Shown: positions 44,345 through 52,682 of the stretch, one piece after another | How the letters are laid out: each line of letters starts with the position of its first letter | How positions within the stretch are numbered: the stretch's first letter is position 1 | Assembly: GCA_965223035.1 (NCBI GenBank) | Contig: OZ244980.1 | Span: forward strand, 5,984,602 to 6,048,601 | Length of the DNA stretch: 64,000 nt | Direction: 5' to 3' | Source of the DNA: CAMDPA01 sp965223035 | Lineage (GTDB): Bacteria; Pseudomonadota; Alphaproteobacteria; Rhizobiales; Hyphomicrobiaceae | Position numbers and translations under genes: made by a program | Notes under the pieces: model-generated | The model's database searches: none | What the model was told of the DNA's origin: nothing | What the model saw: the letters and a program-made list of their open reading frames with translations, nothing else

Positions 44345-44944
44345 ATGAAGCTCAGCGGTGAGAATCACATCAACGCCAGCCGCGAAGAGGTGTGGAAGGC
44401 GCTTAACGATCCGGATGTGCTGCGCGAGGCGATCCCGGGCTGCAACAGCCTGGAGAAAGTATCGGATACGCAGTTCAAGGCGACGGTCACCACCAAAATC
44501 GGGCCGGTGCAAGCCAAGTTCAATGGCGAGGTGGAGCTGCAGGACCTCGATCCCCCCAATGGCTATACGATTTCGGGCAAGGGGTCTGGCGGCGTGGCCG
44601 GCAATGCGCGCGGATCGGCCAAGGTGCGGCTCGAACCGGACGGCGAGGGCACCAAGCTGTCATACGACGTGGACGCGCAGGTGACGGGAAAACTGGCCCA
44701 GCTCGGTTCTCGCTTGATCGATTCCACGGCAAAGATGCTCGCTGGCCAATTCTTCAACCGGTTTGAGAAGATCGTCGAGACGCCGGCGGAGTCTGAGCCG
44801 GCAGCGGACATGCAACCCGCGGCGGCGGCGACGGCCCGCGCAGAGGGGACCTGGCAGGATCAAACCAAGGGCCTGCCCGCATGGTCCTGGGCGGTTGCGA
44901 TCTCTGTGGTGATCATCGTTCTGGCGTATCTGATGAGCGGCTGA
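44345..44944 (+). CDS. coxG: CoxG-like carbon monoxide dehydrogenase subunit G
   Basis: A 199-aa SRPBCC-fold protein (MKLSGENHINASREEVWKAL, VLREAIPGCNSLEK, GSGGVAGNARGSAKVRL) with a C-terminal hydrophobic anchor (WSWAVAISVVIIVLAYLM). CoxG family members are reported to tether cox-type hydroxylases to the membrane. It lies 7.2 kb from the cox structural genes in the same orientation, with three to five unrelated genes between them. AAGGAG precedes the ATG. Confidence 0.9.
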   Translation: MKLSGENHINASREEVWKALNDPDVLREAIPGCNSLEKVSDTQFKATVTTKIGPVQAKFNGEVELQDLDPPNGYTISGKGSGGVAGNARGSAKVRLEPDGEGTKLSYDVDAQVTGKLAQLGSRLIDSTAKMLAGQFFNRFEKIVETPAESEPAADMQPAAAATARAEGTWQDQTKGLPAWSWAVAISVVIIVLAYLMSG

Positions 44945-45048
44945 CCGCAGCCGGGGGGTTGTGGCCGACGGCGAGGCCGGCGGGTGTTTGGGCCGTGATC
45001 AACGCGGTTGGTGGGATGCGCCTTGATCGGGTTCGCGCATCACAACTG

Positions 45049-47991
45049 TTATGCGTCGCGCGCCATGCCTTGAACGAGCGCAAGGGTTTGCGCGATCCGC
45101 CGGGCGAAGATGTCGCTTCCATGTTGAAGCGTTATCGCATGGGCCTGCTTGAGCAATGCGACGACGGCAGCATGATTGGAGCCGTCAATCTCCAGACGGG
45201 CCAGAGCTTCGATCCGCATCAGCTGGGGGATGTACAGCCATTCCCCATGGCGTTCGCCGGCCGTTTTGACGGTCGCGATCACGCGCAGCGCGCGGCGCGG
45301 ATCGCCGGCGCGGAGGGCCATGTCTGCTACCAGGCTATGAACCAAGACGCTCGCGCGCCCCGATCCGGTCGAGCGGTAGCGGGCGGCCACTTGTTCGATC
45401 CGCTGCAATCCTGCGGCGGGGTCGCGGATCCCCTGTTGCCAGGCCAGAACCAAAGCCGCGCGTGTGCCCCAATAGGCATAGTTGTGGGTTGCGCAGAGCG
45501 CCCGGCCAGCATGGGCCAACGCCAATGCGGTGCCCTGGTCGCTGCGATGTAGGGCGGCGGTCGCCAACACGCCCAACACATTGGCGCTGGTGTATGGGTG
45601 CTTGAGCCTTGCGGCAAGGCGTAGGGCTTGCCGTTGCATATTCTGTGATCCAACCAGGTCGCCGCTTAACGCCAAAGCCGAGGCCAGATGTGCGAGAGCA
45701 TTGGCACCTTGATCTGAAACGAAGCGATTGCGCAGCTGCCCATGCATATCGACGTGGTAGAGGCCGATCGCGGCCTTAAGCGTCTCGATGCCCTCGGCCA
45801 GTCGTCCGGATAACACCTGCGCCGCTCCGAGCATGCGCAATGCGGCCAGCAGCTCAACGTTGGTTTCCAGCTTGCGTGCCCGCGCGACCAGTTCGGCACT
45901 CGCGGCCAACGCCTCGCGCACGTGACCCTTCACAAGGTGGATGACCGTCAGCGCCCAACGGATTTCGAAATTGAGGGTCTCAGGTCGCGCGGGCGTCGCT
46001 GAGATCAAATTCAAGGCGTGCTCGTAGACGGCAACCGTCTGGGCGGCCGTGCTGCCATGCAGCTTGGCCAATTGGACGCCCATCAAGCGAAGCAACTCCA
46101 CCTCTTGCAGCGGCGTGCACTGATTGGGGCTGCGGTGTGCTGCGGCAAGCGCCTCCTTGATATGGGAAATGACTTGTGCGGGTGAGCCAGTATCGGCCTC
46201 CAGCAGGGCTGCGCGATACCACCAATGAAATGCGCTGCGGTGATCTCCGGCCCGTTTGAGGTGGAGCGCAACGACCCAGGGCGCGGACTCGGTCAAGTGT
46301 TGATAAGATTGCAGCAAAACGGCTGCGACCCGCGCGTGAAGATGCCGGCGGCGCGCGCGTGTGAGCGAGGCGAGAGCCGCCGACCAGAAAATCGCCTGCC
46401 GGAATCGATAGTGTCCTTCGGAGTTGGCTTTGCGGCGCGTAAGGATGCTCAGGTCAGCTAACATGTCGAGGTGATCGATCAGCACCTTCTCGTCGATGTT
46501 GAGGGTGGCAGCCAACAAACGACTGTCGAATTCTCGTCCGGCGACGGCGGCGACCTGCGCCAGCGGTTTCAGCCGCCCTAGCGAATCCAGGCGGCTGGCG
46601 AGCGTGCCGTTGATCCGATTGGCTTGTGATAGCAGGCGGCGGTGGGCTTCCGGCTCGCGGCCGTCGGCGCACAAGCGCGCAAGTTCCAACGCATAAAGGG
46701 GAACCCCGTCGGCCTGGTTGCAGATCAGACGGCGCTGGTCGGCCGACAGGCGCCGGCCCGGCGCGCTTTGCTCCAGCAAGAGGTCGAGGTCTGCAGCAGA
46801 GAGACGATCAAGCTCGAGTGCTTTTGCACACGGAGGGTCGGCAGTGCGATGGCAAATGAGATCCCGGCCAACCGTTACAACGAGGACCTGGTCGATCTGA
46901 TGGAGGCGTCGACCCATCTGGCGCAGATAGTCGATGGTTTGGAGGTCAGCCCAGTGTAGATCTTCAATGGCCAGCACCATCGGGGCTTGCGCGGCGCACA
47001 CGTCAAGTAGGCCGACGGGCGTGAGAGCTTGTGTGGCCTGCCCGGGGCTCGCATCGCCGTCGGCGGCCAGCGCAGTCGGCTCGTTGCCAAAGGTTCGCAT
47101 CGCGGCCAGCAGGTGTTGGATCGGCGCCAAGGGCACAGACCTTTGCTCCGGCAGACAGCGAACGTCGTACCACCGGTGACCCTGTGCCATCACGCACTGG
47201 CGGAAGGCGCCAAGCAGTGCGGACTTGCCGATGCCGGCGGCGCCCCAAACATGAACAATCTGACTTGACCCTTTGAGGCTCGATCGCCATCGCTCGAGTA
47301 AAGCGTCGAGCTCATGTTCGCGCGCGATCAACGCGTTCGACGCGACCTCGCGAACGCGGCGCGATGGGCACGAGGGGCGCAGCACCCGCCAAGCTGACGG
47401 GATGTCTCCGCTTCGACCAGCCGCAACCCACTGCGCTTTTAGCTCGAACGCGCCATCGACCAGTCGCCGCGTGATATCACTGACCACGATCGTGCCATAC
47501 TGCGCTGACCCTTGCAGGCGCATGGCATTCAGCACGACCTCTCCAACGATGCCGATACCGGTTTGGACCGCGTCACCGTCTTGAGTGACGGTGATGCCGG
47601 TGTCGATGCCGCAGCGCGCCGGACCATCAAGCACCGCGACCATCTCCAGTGCAGCCATGATCGCCAGCCGCACATCGTGATCTTGCGCAATCGGCCAGCC
47701 CCAATAGGCGATTTGGCGGTCTGGGTCGGCCCGCGCCAGTGATCCTCTGTGCCGCTCAACGATCGCGGATATCGCGGCCCGCCGCCGGTCCAGGGTGTCG
47801 GCCATCGCCTCTGGATCGGCAGCTGACCGTCGATCTGTCGGCGGAAATCCGCAGCTCAGAACGGTAACTTGTCGACGCTCGACTGAACCGGCCGCCCGGC
47901 TGATCCATTCCAGAGCGAAATCTGAGCCTTTCGCAGCAGCTCGAAACTCTTCTGCCAGGTCGAGGGACGGACCAGCAGTGGTGTTGCTCAT
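45049..47991 (-). CDS. large ATPase regulator with degenerate class III cyclase domain
   Basis: A 980-aa multidomain protein. Residues about 38-210 resemble a class III adenylate/guanylate cyclase domain (RRQVTVLSCGF, then RQIAYWGWPIAQDHDVRLAI and GIDTGITV). The first metal-binding Asp, normally in the FCDLVGST motif, is replaced (SCGFPPTD), so the domain is probably inactive. It is followed by an AAA/STAND ATPase domain with P-loop GAAGIGKSALL near residue 250 and Walker B VLAIEDLHWAD, and a C-terminal half of TPR-like helices. Proteins of this layout act as signal sensors or transcriptional activators, but I see no LuxR-type HTH. It may regulate the neighbouring cox or adhC genes. Confidence 0.87.
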   Translation of the reverse strand: MSNTTAGPSLDLAEEFRAAAKGSDFALEWISRAAGSVERRQVTVLSCGFPPTDRRSAADPEAMADTLDRRRAAISAIVERHRGSLARADPDRQIAYWGWPIAQDHDVRLAIMAALEMVAVLDGPARCGIDTGITVTQDGDAVQTGIGIVGEVVLNAMRLQGSAQYGTIVVSDITRRLVDGAFELKAQWVAAGRSGDIPSAWRVLRPSCPSRRVREVASNALIAREHELDALLERWRSSLKGSSQIVHVWGAAGIGKSALLGAFRQCVMAQGHRWYDVRCLPEQRSVPLAPIQHLLAAMRTFGNEPTALAADGDASPGQATQALTPVGLLDVCAAQAPMVLAIEDLHWADLQTIDYLRQMGRRLHQIDQVLVVTVGRDLICHRTADPPCAKALELDRLSAADLDLLLEQSAPGRRLSADQRRLICNQADGVPLYALELARLCADGREPEAHRRLLSQANRINGTLASRLDSLGRLKPLAQVAAVAGREFDSRLLAATLNIDEKVLIDHLDMLADLSILTRRKANSEGHYRFRQAIFWSAALASLTRARRRHLHARVAAVLLQSYQHLTESAPWVVALHLKRAGDHRSAFHWWYRAALLEADTGSPAQVISHIKEALAAAHRSPNQCTPLQEVELLRLMGVQLAKLHGSTAAQTVAVYEHALNLISATPARPETLNFEIRWALTVIHLVKGHVREALAASAELVARARKLETNVELLAALRMLGAAQVLSGRLAEGIETLKAAIGLYHVDMHGQLRNRFVSDQGANALAHLASALALSGDLVGSQNMQRQALRLAARLKHPYTSANVLGVLATAALHRSDQGTALALAHAGRALCATHNYAYWGTRAALVLAWQQGIRDPAAGLQRIEQVAARYRSTGSGRASVLVHSLVADMALRAGDPRRALRVIATVKTAGERHGEWLYIPQLMRIEALARLEIDGSNHAAVVALLKQAHAITLQHGSDIFARRIAQTLALVQGMARDA

Positions 47992-48508
47992 TGGTTAAAT
48001 GTTGACAGTGGACGTAGCTATTTGGAATCCGGTCATAAAATACAAATCAATCGGTCGACGGCCAAGGGACCCGCGTTTCATCGGTTCAGCGCTCATAGGA
48101 TTGCAATCCAGACGTTGCCAGTGTGATCGCCGACGATCGCATGGGTTTTAAGGCGGAGGTCTAAATGATGCGTGTCGATGATCGTTGAAGTCGGCCCACT
48201 CCATCACCGTGGTGTCGGAGTTCAAGACATCAGGCTCGCTTGAATAGACAGGGGTTCGTTGACGGCCAGGGATGAAACCGCGGCGAGGAGCGTGGCGCTC
48301 GTCGCACGGCCAGGGTTGCCCAATTATGCGGCCGGCGCGCGGGCGTCACGCAGATATGCTTGGGTTTCCCGCGCATGGCCAACCACTTCCAGCACCGGCC
48401 AATCCGCCCTATGCTGGCGGCCACTGTCAAGGTGGATCGCCGCCGGGGGGCCGATGAATTTGCGGTGCCTTCAGCGGATCATCGCCAACATGCGGCAAGG
48501 CGGGTGAG
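47992..48508. other. intergenic, no recognised gene
   Basis: About 517 bp between the divergent ATPase regulator and MBL-fold hydrolase genes. Short frames on both strands (for example near 48230-48430) show no family features. It is the likely site of promoters for both. Confidence 0.45.
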
Positions 48509-49351
48509 ATGGAAGCGGCACGGACAGTAACGGTCGGCGAGTTCGAGATTACCACGCTGTGGGACGGTACCTTGCAAGCCGAATTGGATTCGGTCCTGCG
48601 GATCGATCAGGATGCGGCGCAAAACCATATCGCCGTTGCCGCGGCGCAAACGGGCCTTGATCCGTTGGTGCTGCCGGTCCGCGCCTTCTTGCTGCGCTGT
48701 GGCGACTGGCTCGCCCTGATCGATACCGGGTCGGGGACAAAAAAGGGCCCGACCATGGGTCATCTGCAGCGCAGCCTTGAAGCCGTCGGTGTTTCGCCCC
48801 AGTCGATCGCTTTCGTCTTGTTGACGCATTGCCACATGGATCACATCGGGGGATTGACCGACGAGACCGGTGCGGCAGTTTTTCGACATGCCGCCCTGTA
48901 CCTGCATGAGCTGGACGCGGCCTATTTCCTCGACACGCCGATCGACCAGCTGGATGCACGCTCGCAACGCAATGCCGCGCTGCAGCGCGCGATCATGGCA
49001 GCCTATGGCGGCCGGCTGCGCCGCGTGACGGAGGGGGAAGGACTGGATGGGGTGAGTGTGAACTTGGCCGGCGGGCATACGCCCGGGCACAGTTGCTGGG
49101 TGGTGCGCTCCAACGGCCAGAGCTTGAGCGTGTTCGGCGATACCGTGCACCTGGCTGCAGTGCAATTGCCGCGGCCAGACGCGGCCATGGTCTACGATAT
49201 CGATGCAGAGCGTGCGGTGGCCAGTCGGCGTCGGGTTCTGGGCGCGGCGGCCGATGCTCAGATGCCGGTGGCTGGAGCCCATTTGCCGGCACCGGGCGTT
49301 GGCAAGATCGAGCGTGCCAACGATGGCTTTCGGTTTTTGCCGTTTGCCTAG
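48509..49351 (+). CDS. MBL-fold metallohydrolase
   Basis: A 280-aa metallo-beta-lactamase-fold protein. Metal-binding residues are in LLTHCHMDHIGG (HxHxDH), the His of GGHTPGHSC and the Asp of VFGDTVH. Ribonuclease, glyoxalase or lactonase activity cannot be distinguished. The TAG stop overlaps the CTAG edge of a family A repeat. Confidence 0.88.
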   Translation: MEAARTVTVGEFEITTLWDGTLQAELDSVLRIDQDAAQNHIAVAAAQTGLDPLVLPVRAFLLRCGDWLALIDTGSGTKKGPTMGHLQRSLEAVGVSPQSIAFVLLTHCHMDHIGGLTDETGAAVFRHAALYLHELDAAYFLDTPIDQLDARSQRNAALQRAIMAAYGGRLRRVTEGEGLDGVSVNLAGGHTPGHSCWVVRSNGQSLSVFGDTVHLAAVQLPRPDAAMVYDIDAERAVASRRRVLGAAADAQMPVAGAHLPAPGVGKIERANDGFRFLPFA

Positions 49352-49432
49352 AGCCACCTGCCTTTGGTCGGACTCGGAACGATCCCGATCAAAGGCAGAA
49401 AGTTGCTCTACACTTTAAGAGCGATGATCTAG
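49348..49432. repeat. family A palindromic repeat, copy A10 (partial)
   Basis: CTAGAGCCACCTGCCTTTGG followed by CGGACTCGGAACGATCCCGA, the arm CAAAGGCAGAAAGTTGCTC, and CTTTAAGAGCGATGATCTAG. The left CTAG contains the stop codon of the MBL-fold gene. A fragment of family B (GCCGCCTGAGGCGGAAATGA) follows immediately. Confidence 0.88.
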
Positions 49433-49477
49433 ATCATGCCGCCTGAGGCGGAAATGATTTCGTGAGGTGAAGCGATC

Positions 49478-50536
49478 TCACCCGACGATGCCGGGGCCCC
49501 CGCCCCGCGGCGGCGGCCCGCGGTGCAACTCGACCAGCAGCTGCGCTGCAATGGCAATCGCGATCACGGCCGGGGTTTTGCTTTTGATGCCGGGCATGCC
49601 CAAAGGGCACACCAACCGGGCGAGGGCCGGCTGCGATATGCCGTCTAAAGACAGTTTGCGGCACAAGCGATCGCGCTTCAGGTGTGAGCCGAGAACCCCC
49701 GCAAAGGCGAACCGATCCGCCACCAGCAGCGCCCGACAGATCGCATAGTCGAGATCATGCGATTGGGTCATGACGGCGTGATACGCGCCAGCCGGGGCTT
49801 GGCCGGCCGCCTGCGCCGGATCCTGGACGACCAGCGGTGCCACCAAGCGCGGAGGAGGCGTGGCGAAGCGCCTTGGATCATTGTCGACCCAGGTGATGTC
49901 GAAGGGAACATTGACGAGCGCGTGGACGAGGGCCTGGGCGATCAGGCCGGTCCCGTAAACGAACAGCGGGGTGTGCGCCGGGGCTATCGGTTCAAGCAGC
50001 CACAGGGTCTCACCATCGGCAAACGGACCGACCAGCGCGTGGGTTTGGCCCGGTGGATGGGCGATCGGCTGCATCAGCTGTTGCAGCGTTTTGTCTTGTC
50101 CGGGTAGCCGATCCGCCGGGTGGAGAATCAGCGCGGTATGATGGGGCCGCAACGGTCTGGCGACAACACCGGTTGCGGAGGGGCCGGTGGCTGCGGCGGA
50201 CAGCGCCTCGATCTCGGGCTTGCCGAACACCTCGACCAAAAACATCAGCGCGCCATGGGACGGCTCTCCCAGGACCGGGCCCGTTGCAAAGGTGTGCAGG
50301 CTGCGCAACCAGCTGGCGCCGCTGCTGAAGTGGGAAGCGCGTATCAGGTCGCGCGCTCGGGCGACGGCAACGTTCTCCAGCGCGGTGCGACCAATCTTGC
50401 CGTACCGTCGAGAGGCCGTGACCAGCATGCTGGTCCCGACCCCGCGCGGCGAGGGTCCATGGGCGGCAATCAAAATAACGCGCGCGACCACGCCGTGTCG
50501 GTCCACAGCGTCGGCAATGCTGTCCAGCCAGCCCAT
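49478..50536 (-). CDS. XdhC/CoxI family molybdenum-enzyme maturation protein
   Basis: A 352-aa protein of the XdhC/CoxI family, which inserts or protects sulfurated molybdenum cofactor for xanthine-dehydrogenase-family enzymes. The N-terminal part has GPSPRGVGTSMLV and the C-terminal Rossmann domain YGTGLIAQALVHALV and GVLGSHLKRDRLCRKL, ending PLGMPGIKSKTPAVIAIA. The usual GGxxE of the N-terminal motif reads IGRTALEN, a minor change. It likely serves the cox-type cluster on the other strand or the hydroxylase at 26-30 kb. It is 25 bp downstream of the M20-family gene and probably co-transcribed. Confidence 0.88.
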   Translation of the reverse strand: MGWLDSIADAVDRHGVVARVILIAAHGPSPRGVGTSMLVTASRRYGKIGRTALENVAVARARDLIRASHFSSGASWLRSLHTFATGPVLGEPSHGALMFLVEVFGKPEIEALSAAATGPSATGVVARPLRPHHTALILHPADRLPGQDKTLQQLMQPIAHPPGQTHALVGPFADGETLWLLEPIAPAHTPLFVYGTGLIAQALVHALVNVPFDITWVDNDPRRFATPPPRLVAPLVVQDPAQAAGQAPAGAYHAVMTQSHDLDYAICRALLVADRFAFAGVLGSHLKRDRLCRKLSLDGISQPALARLVCPLGMPGIKSKTPAVIAIAIAAQLLVELHRGPPPRGGGPGIVG

Positions 50537-50556
50537 TCACTCAATCACTTGTCGCC

Positions 50557-50607
50557 GACGATCAGTTGTTGCGGACGATCAGTTGTCGCGGACGATCTGT
50601 GTCCGCC
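50557..50607. repeat. 17-bp tandem repeats, about three units
   Basis: GACGATCAGTTGTTGCG, GACGATCAGTTGTCGCG and the diverged GACGATCTGTGTCCGCC lie head to tail across the end of the M20-family gene and its junction with the XdhC gene. Confidence 0.65.
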
Positions 50608-51875
50608 GCGCTCAACCCAATCCCGCGCCCGCACGGCGCTGTGCATGCCAGAAAATCCGATAACACACCAACCGCAATCTCGATGTCATCGGCCGAAACC
50701 ATTAGCTCCCGGCCATTGCCAGCGCTGTCCTGGCACCGCAAGCTCAACATGCCCACCGGACATAAACTTGTCATCACTGACGCATCATGGCCAGCGCTGG
50801 AGGGAAGATAGATGGCCGGTAGGCCACGCTGTGCAATGGCGCCGGAGAGCCGCCGGATCAAGCCAGGATCACAGCCGGCCGCGTTTTCATCGTACGTCTT
50901 TTGCGACGTCAGCCTGACCTGGCGCTTTGCAGCAATCGCTCTGAGTTCGCGCTCGATATGTCGTAGCCCAGCGCGCCTGGTGCGATCGACGGCGCTGCGC
51001 ACATCGAGTGTAAAGGTCGTTTCAATGGGCAGAGTGCCTGCGGTATGGGGAGCGGCCACCATGCTGTCGGCGACGGCCACAAGGCCCTTGGTCTTGCCGG
51101 AGGCTCGCTCCACGGCCAGGACCATTTCGGCGGCCGCGGCCAACGCGTCGCGGCGCTGCGACGTGGTGGTGGTGGTCGTCGCTTGCCCCGCAGCGCCGGC
51201 AACTTTGAAGTCGTATCGACTGGCACCGCAGATCGTGGTTACCACACCGACGGGCAGGCCTTCCTGGCGCAATATCGACCCTTGCTCGGCGTTGATCTCG
51301 ATGTAGCCGAGGAGCGTTACCCCATCGTAGGCGGCAGCGCCGATCGCGTGCGGGTTGCCGCCGAACCGCTGTAGGGCGCCTCGCAACGAGGTTCCGTGCT
51401 GGTCAGCTTCGTGCAGCGCGCTTGGGTTGAACCGGCCGGCAACCGCGCGTGCGCCCGGAAACGTCTGCGAAAACCGCAGTCCCTGATCGGCACCGAACGC
51501 CATGATCTCGACGGCGAACGGCAGGCGATGCCGGCACAGCCCAAGGTTTTCGAGCGCCTCCAGGGCAAGGGCGATGCCCAGGCAGCCATCGACACCGACG
51601 GGGTTGGTCGGCGTGTCGATGTGGGAGCCCAACAGCAAGGTCTTGGCTTTGGCATGCGCGCCCTCGATCCGCCCGATGACCGTGCCGGCGGGGTCGATCC
51701 ACACGGTCATCTGGAGCGCCCGCATCCACTGCATGATGAGCTCGGCTACGGCGCGATGCGCGGCGGATAGATAGGGTCGGGTCGGCGCCGGTGTGTCGCG
51801 CGACAGCGCGGCGATGGCGCCTAGTCGGTTCAGCACGTTGTGGCCTGGGCGGCTCGCTCGGCTGCAGTTCGGCAT
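50562..51875 (-). CDS. M20 amidohydrolase homologue with altered active site
   Basis: A 437-aa relative of N-carbamoyl-L-amino-acid hydrolase/allantoate amidohydrolase. It keeps GSHIDTPTN (His85), the metal-bridging Asp96 and AGHDAS near the end. But the catalytic Glu-metal Glu pair of the EEG motif reads ADQG (residues 129-132), the HIEQG His is Asn195 (NAEQG), and the NHAGTTPM substrate loop reads GQATTTTTTS. It therefore probably no longer hydrolyses amides in the canonical way and may be a scaffold or have a new function. AGGAGGTG precedes the ATG. Divergent from coxS by 295 bp. Confidence 0.85.
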   Translation of the reverse strand: MPNCSRASRPGHNVLNRLGAIAALSRDTPAPTRPYLSAAHRAVAELIMQWMRALQMTVWIDPAGTVIGRIEGAHAKAKTLLLGSHIDTPTNPVGVDGCLGIALALEALENLGLCRHRLPFAVEIMAFGADQGLRFSQTFPGARAVAGRFNPSALHEADQHGTSLRGALQRFGGNPHAIGAAAYDGVTLLGYIEINAEQGSILRQEGLPVGVVTTICGASRYDFKVAGAAGQATTTTTTSQRRDALAAAAEMVLAVERASGKTKGLVAVADSMVAAPHTAGTLPIETTFTLDVRSAVDRTRRAGLRHIERELRAIAAKRQVRLTSQKTYDENAAGCDPGLIRRLSGAIAQRGLPAIYLPSSAGHDASVMTSLCPVGMLSLRCQDSAGNGRELMVSADDIEIAVGVLSDFLACTAPCGRGIGLSAADTDRPRQLIVRNN

Positions 51876-52170
51876 GGCGCCACACCTCCTGGGCCCAGCA
51901 CGCGGTCATGGTCGACACGCCGCCGCAGTTGCCGCATCGAACCAATCATGCGCGTCGGCCAATCGCGGGCACGACCAATGGTGGTCTGGACGAGCTGATC
52001 ACGTTGCCGCAGATTATCCCCGGCGGCACCGTATCGTCTTCACGGTGACGAATGACTGGTCGAGATCGTTTTGGCCATAGGTCGCCGGTTGAAACAGTAT
52101 TGCGACCGTGCAACGCTGAGCGAACGTGGCAGCGTGCAGTGAGAGCAGGCGTGGTAGGTGGGAGGTCGGC
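51876..52170. promoter_or_regulatory. divergent regulatory region before coxS
   Basis: 295 bp between the M20-family gene and coxS, expected to hold promoters in both directions. No operator or riboswitch could be identified. GGGAGG precedes coxS. Confidence 0.45.
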
Positions 52171-52641
52171 ATGATCGATGTGACAATGACGGTGAACGGA
52201 CAGCACGTTCGCCAATCCGTGGAGCCGAGCACGTTGTTGGTCGACTTCATTCGCCGCAACCTCGGCCTGACCGGAACCCACGTCGGTTGCGATACTGCAC
52301 AGTGCGGTGCGTGTGTGGTGCACCTCGACGGCGTGGCGGCCAAGGCCTGTAACCTCTTGGCGGTGCAAGCCGATGGGGCCGATGTGGTGACCATTGAAGG
52401 CTTGTCGGATGGCGAGGAGCTGCATCCGGTACAGGCCGCTTTCCGCGAAGCGCATGCCTTGCAATGCGGGTTCTGCACACCCGGTATGGTGATGGTGGCG
52501 GCTGATCTGCTGCGGCAAAATCCAAACCCCAGTGAGGCGGAGATCCGCAGCTGGCTGAAGGGTAACATCTGCCGATGCACGGGGTACCACAATATTGTAA
52601 AAGCCGTTCAAATTGCTGCTGGAACCACGCCGGGCGCATGA
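52171..52641 (+). CDS. coxS: CO-dehydrogenase-type [2Fe-2S] subunit (form II CoxS)
   Basis: A 156-aa two-cluster ferredoxin subunit. Ligands are in HVGCDTAQCGACVVHLDG with Cys of KACN, and LQCGFCTPGM with GNICRCTGYHN. The ATG at 52171 after GGGAGG gives the MIDVTMTVNGQ start. It leads the S-L-M order that is usual for form II cox-like clusters. Confidence 0.95.
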   Translation: MIDVTMTVNGQHVRQSVEPSTLLVDFIRRNLGLTGTHVGCDTAQCGACVVHLDGVAAKACNLLAVQADGADVVTIEGLSDGEELHPVQAAFREAHALQCGFCTPGMVMVAADLLRQNPNPSEAEIRSWLKGNICRCTGYHNIVKAVQIAAGTTPGA

Positions 52642-52682
52642 GGCGCCATACCGTTGCGTACCAAAGTGTTGAGGAGAACGAG

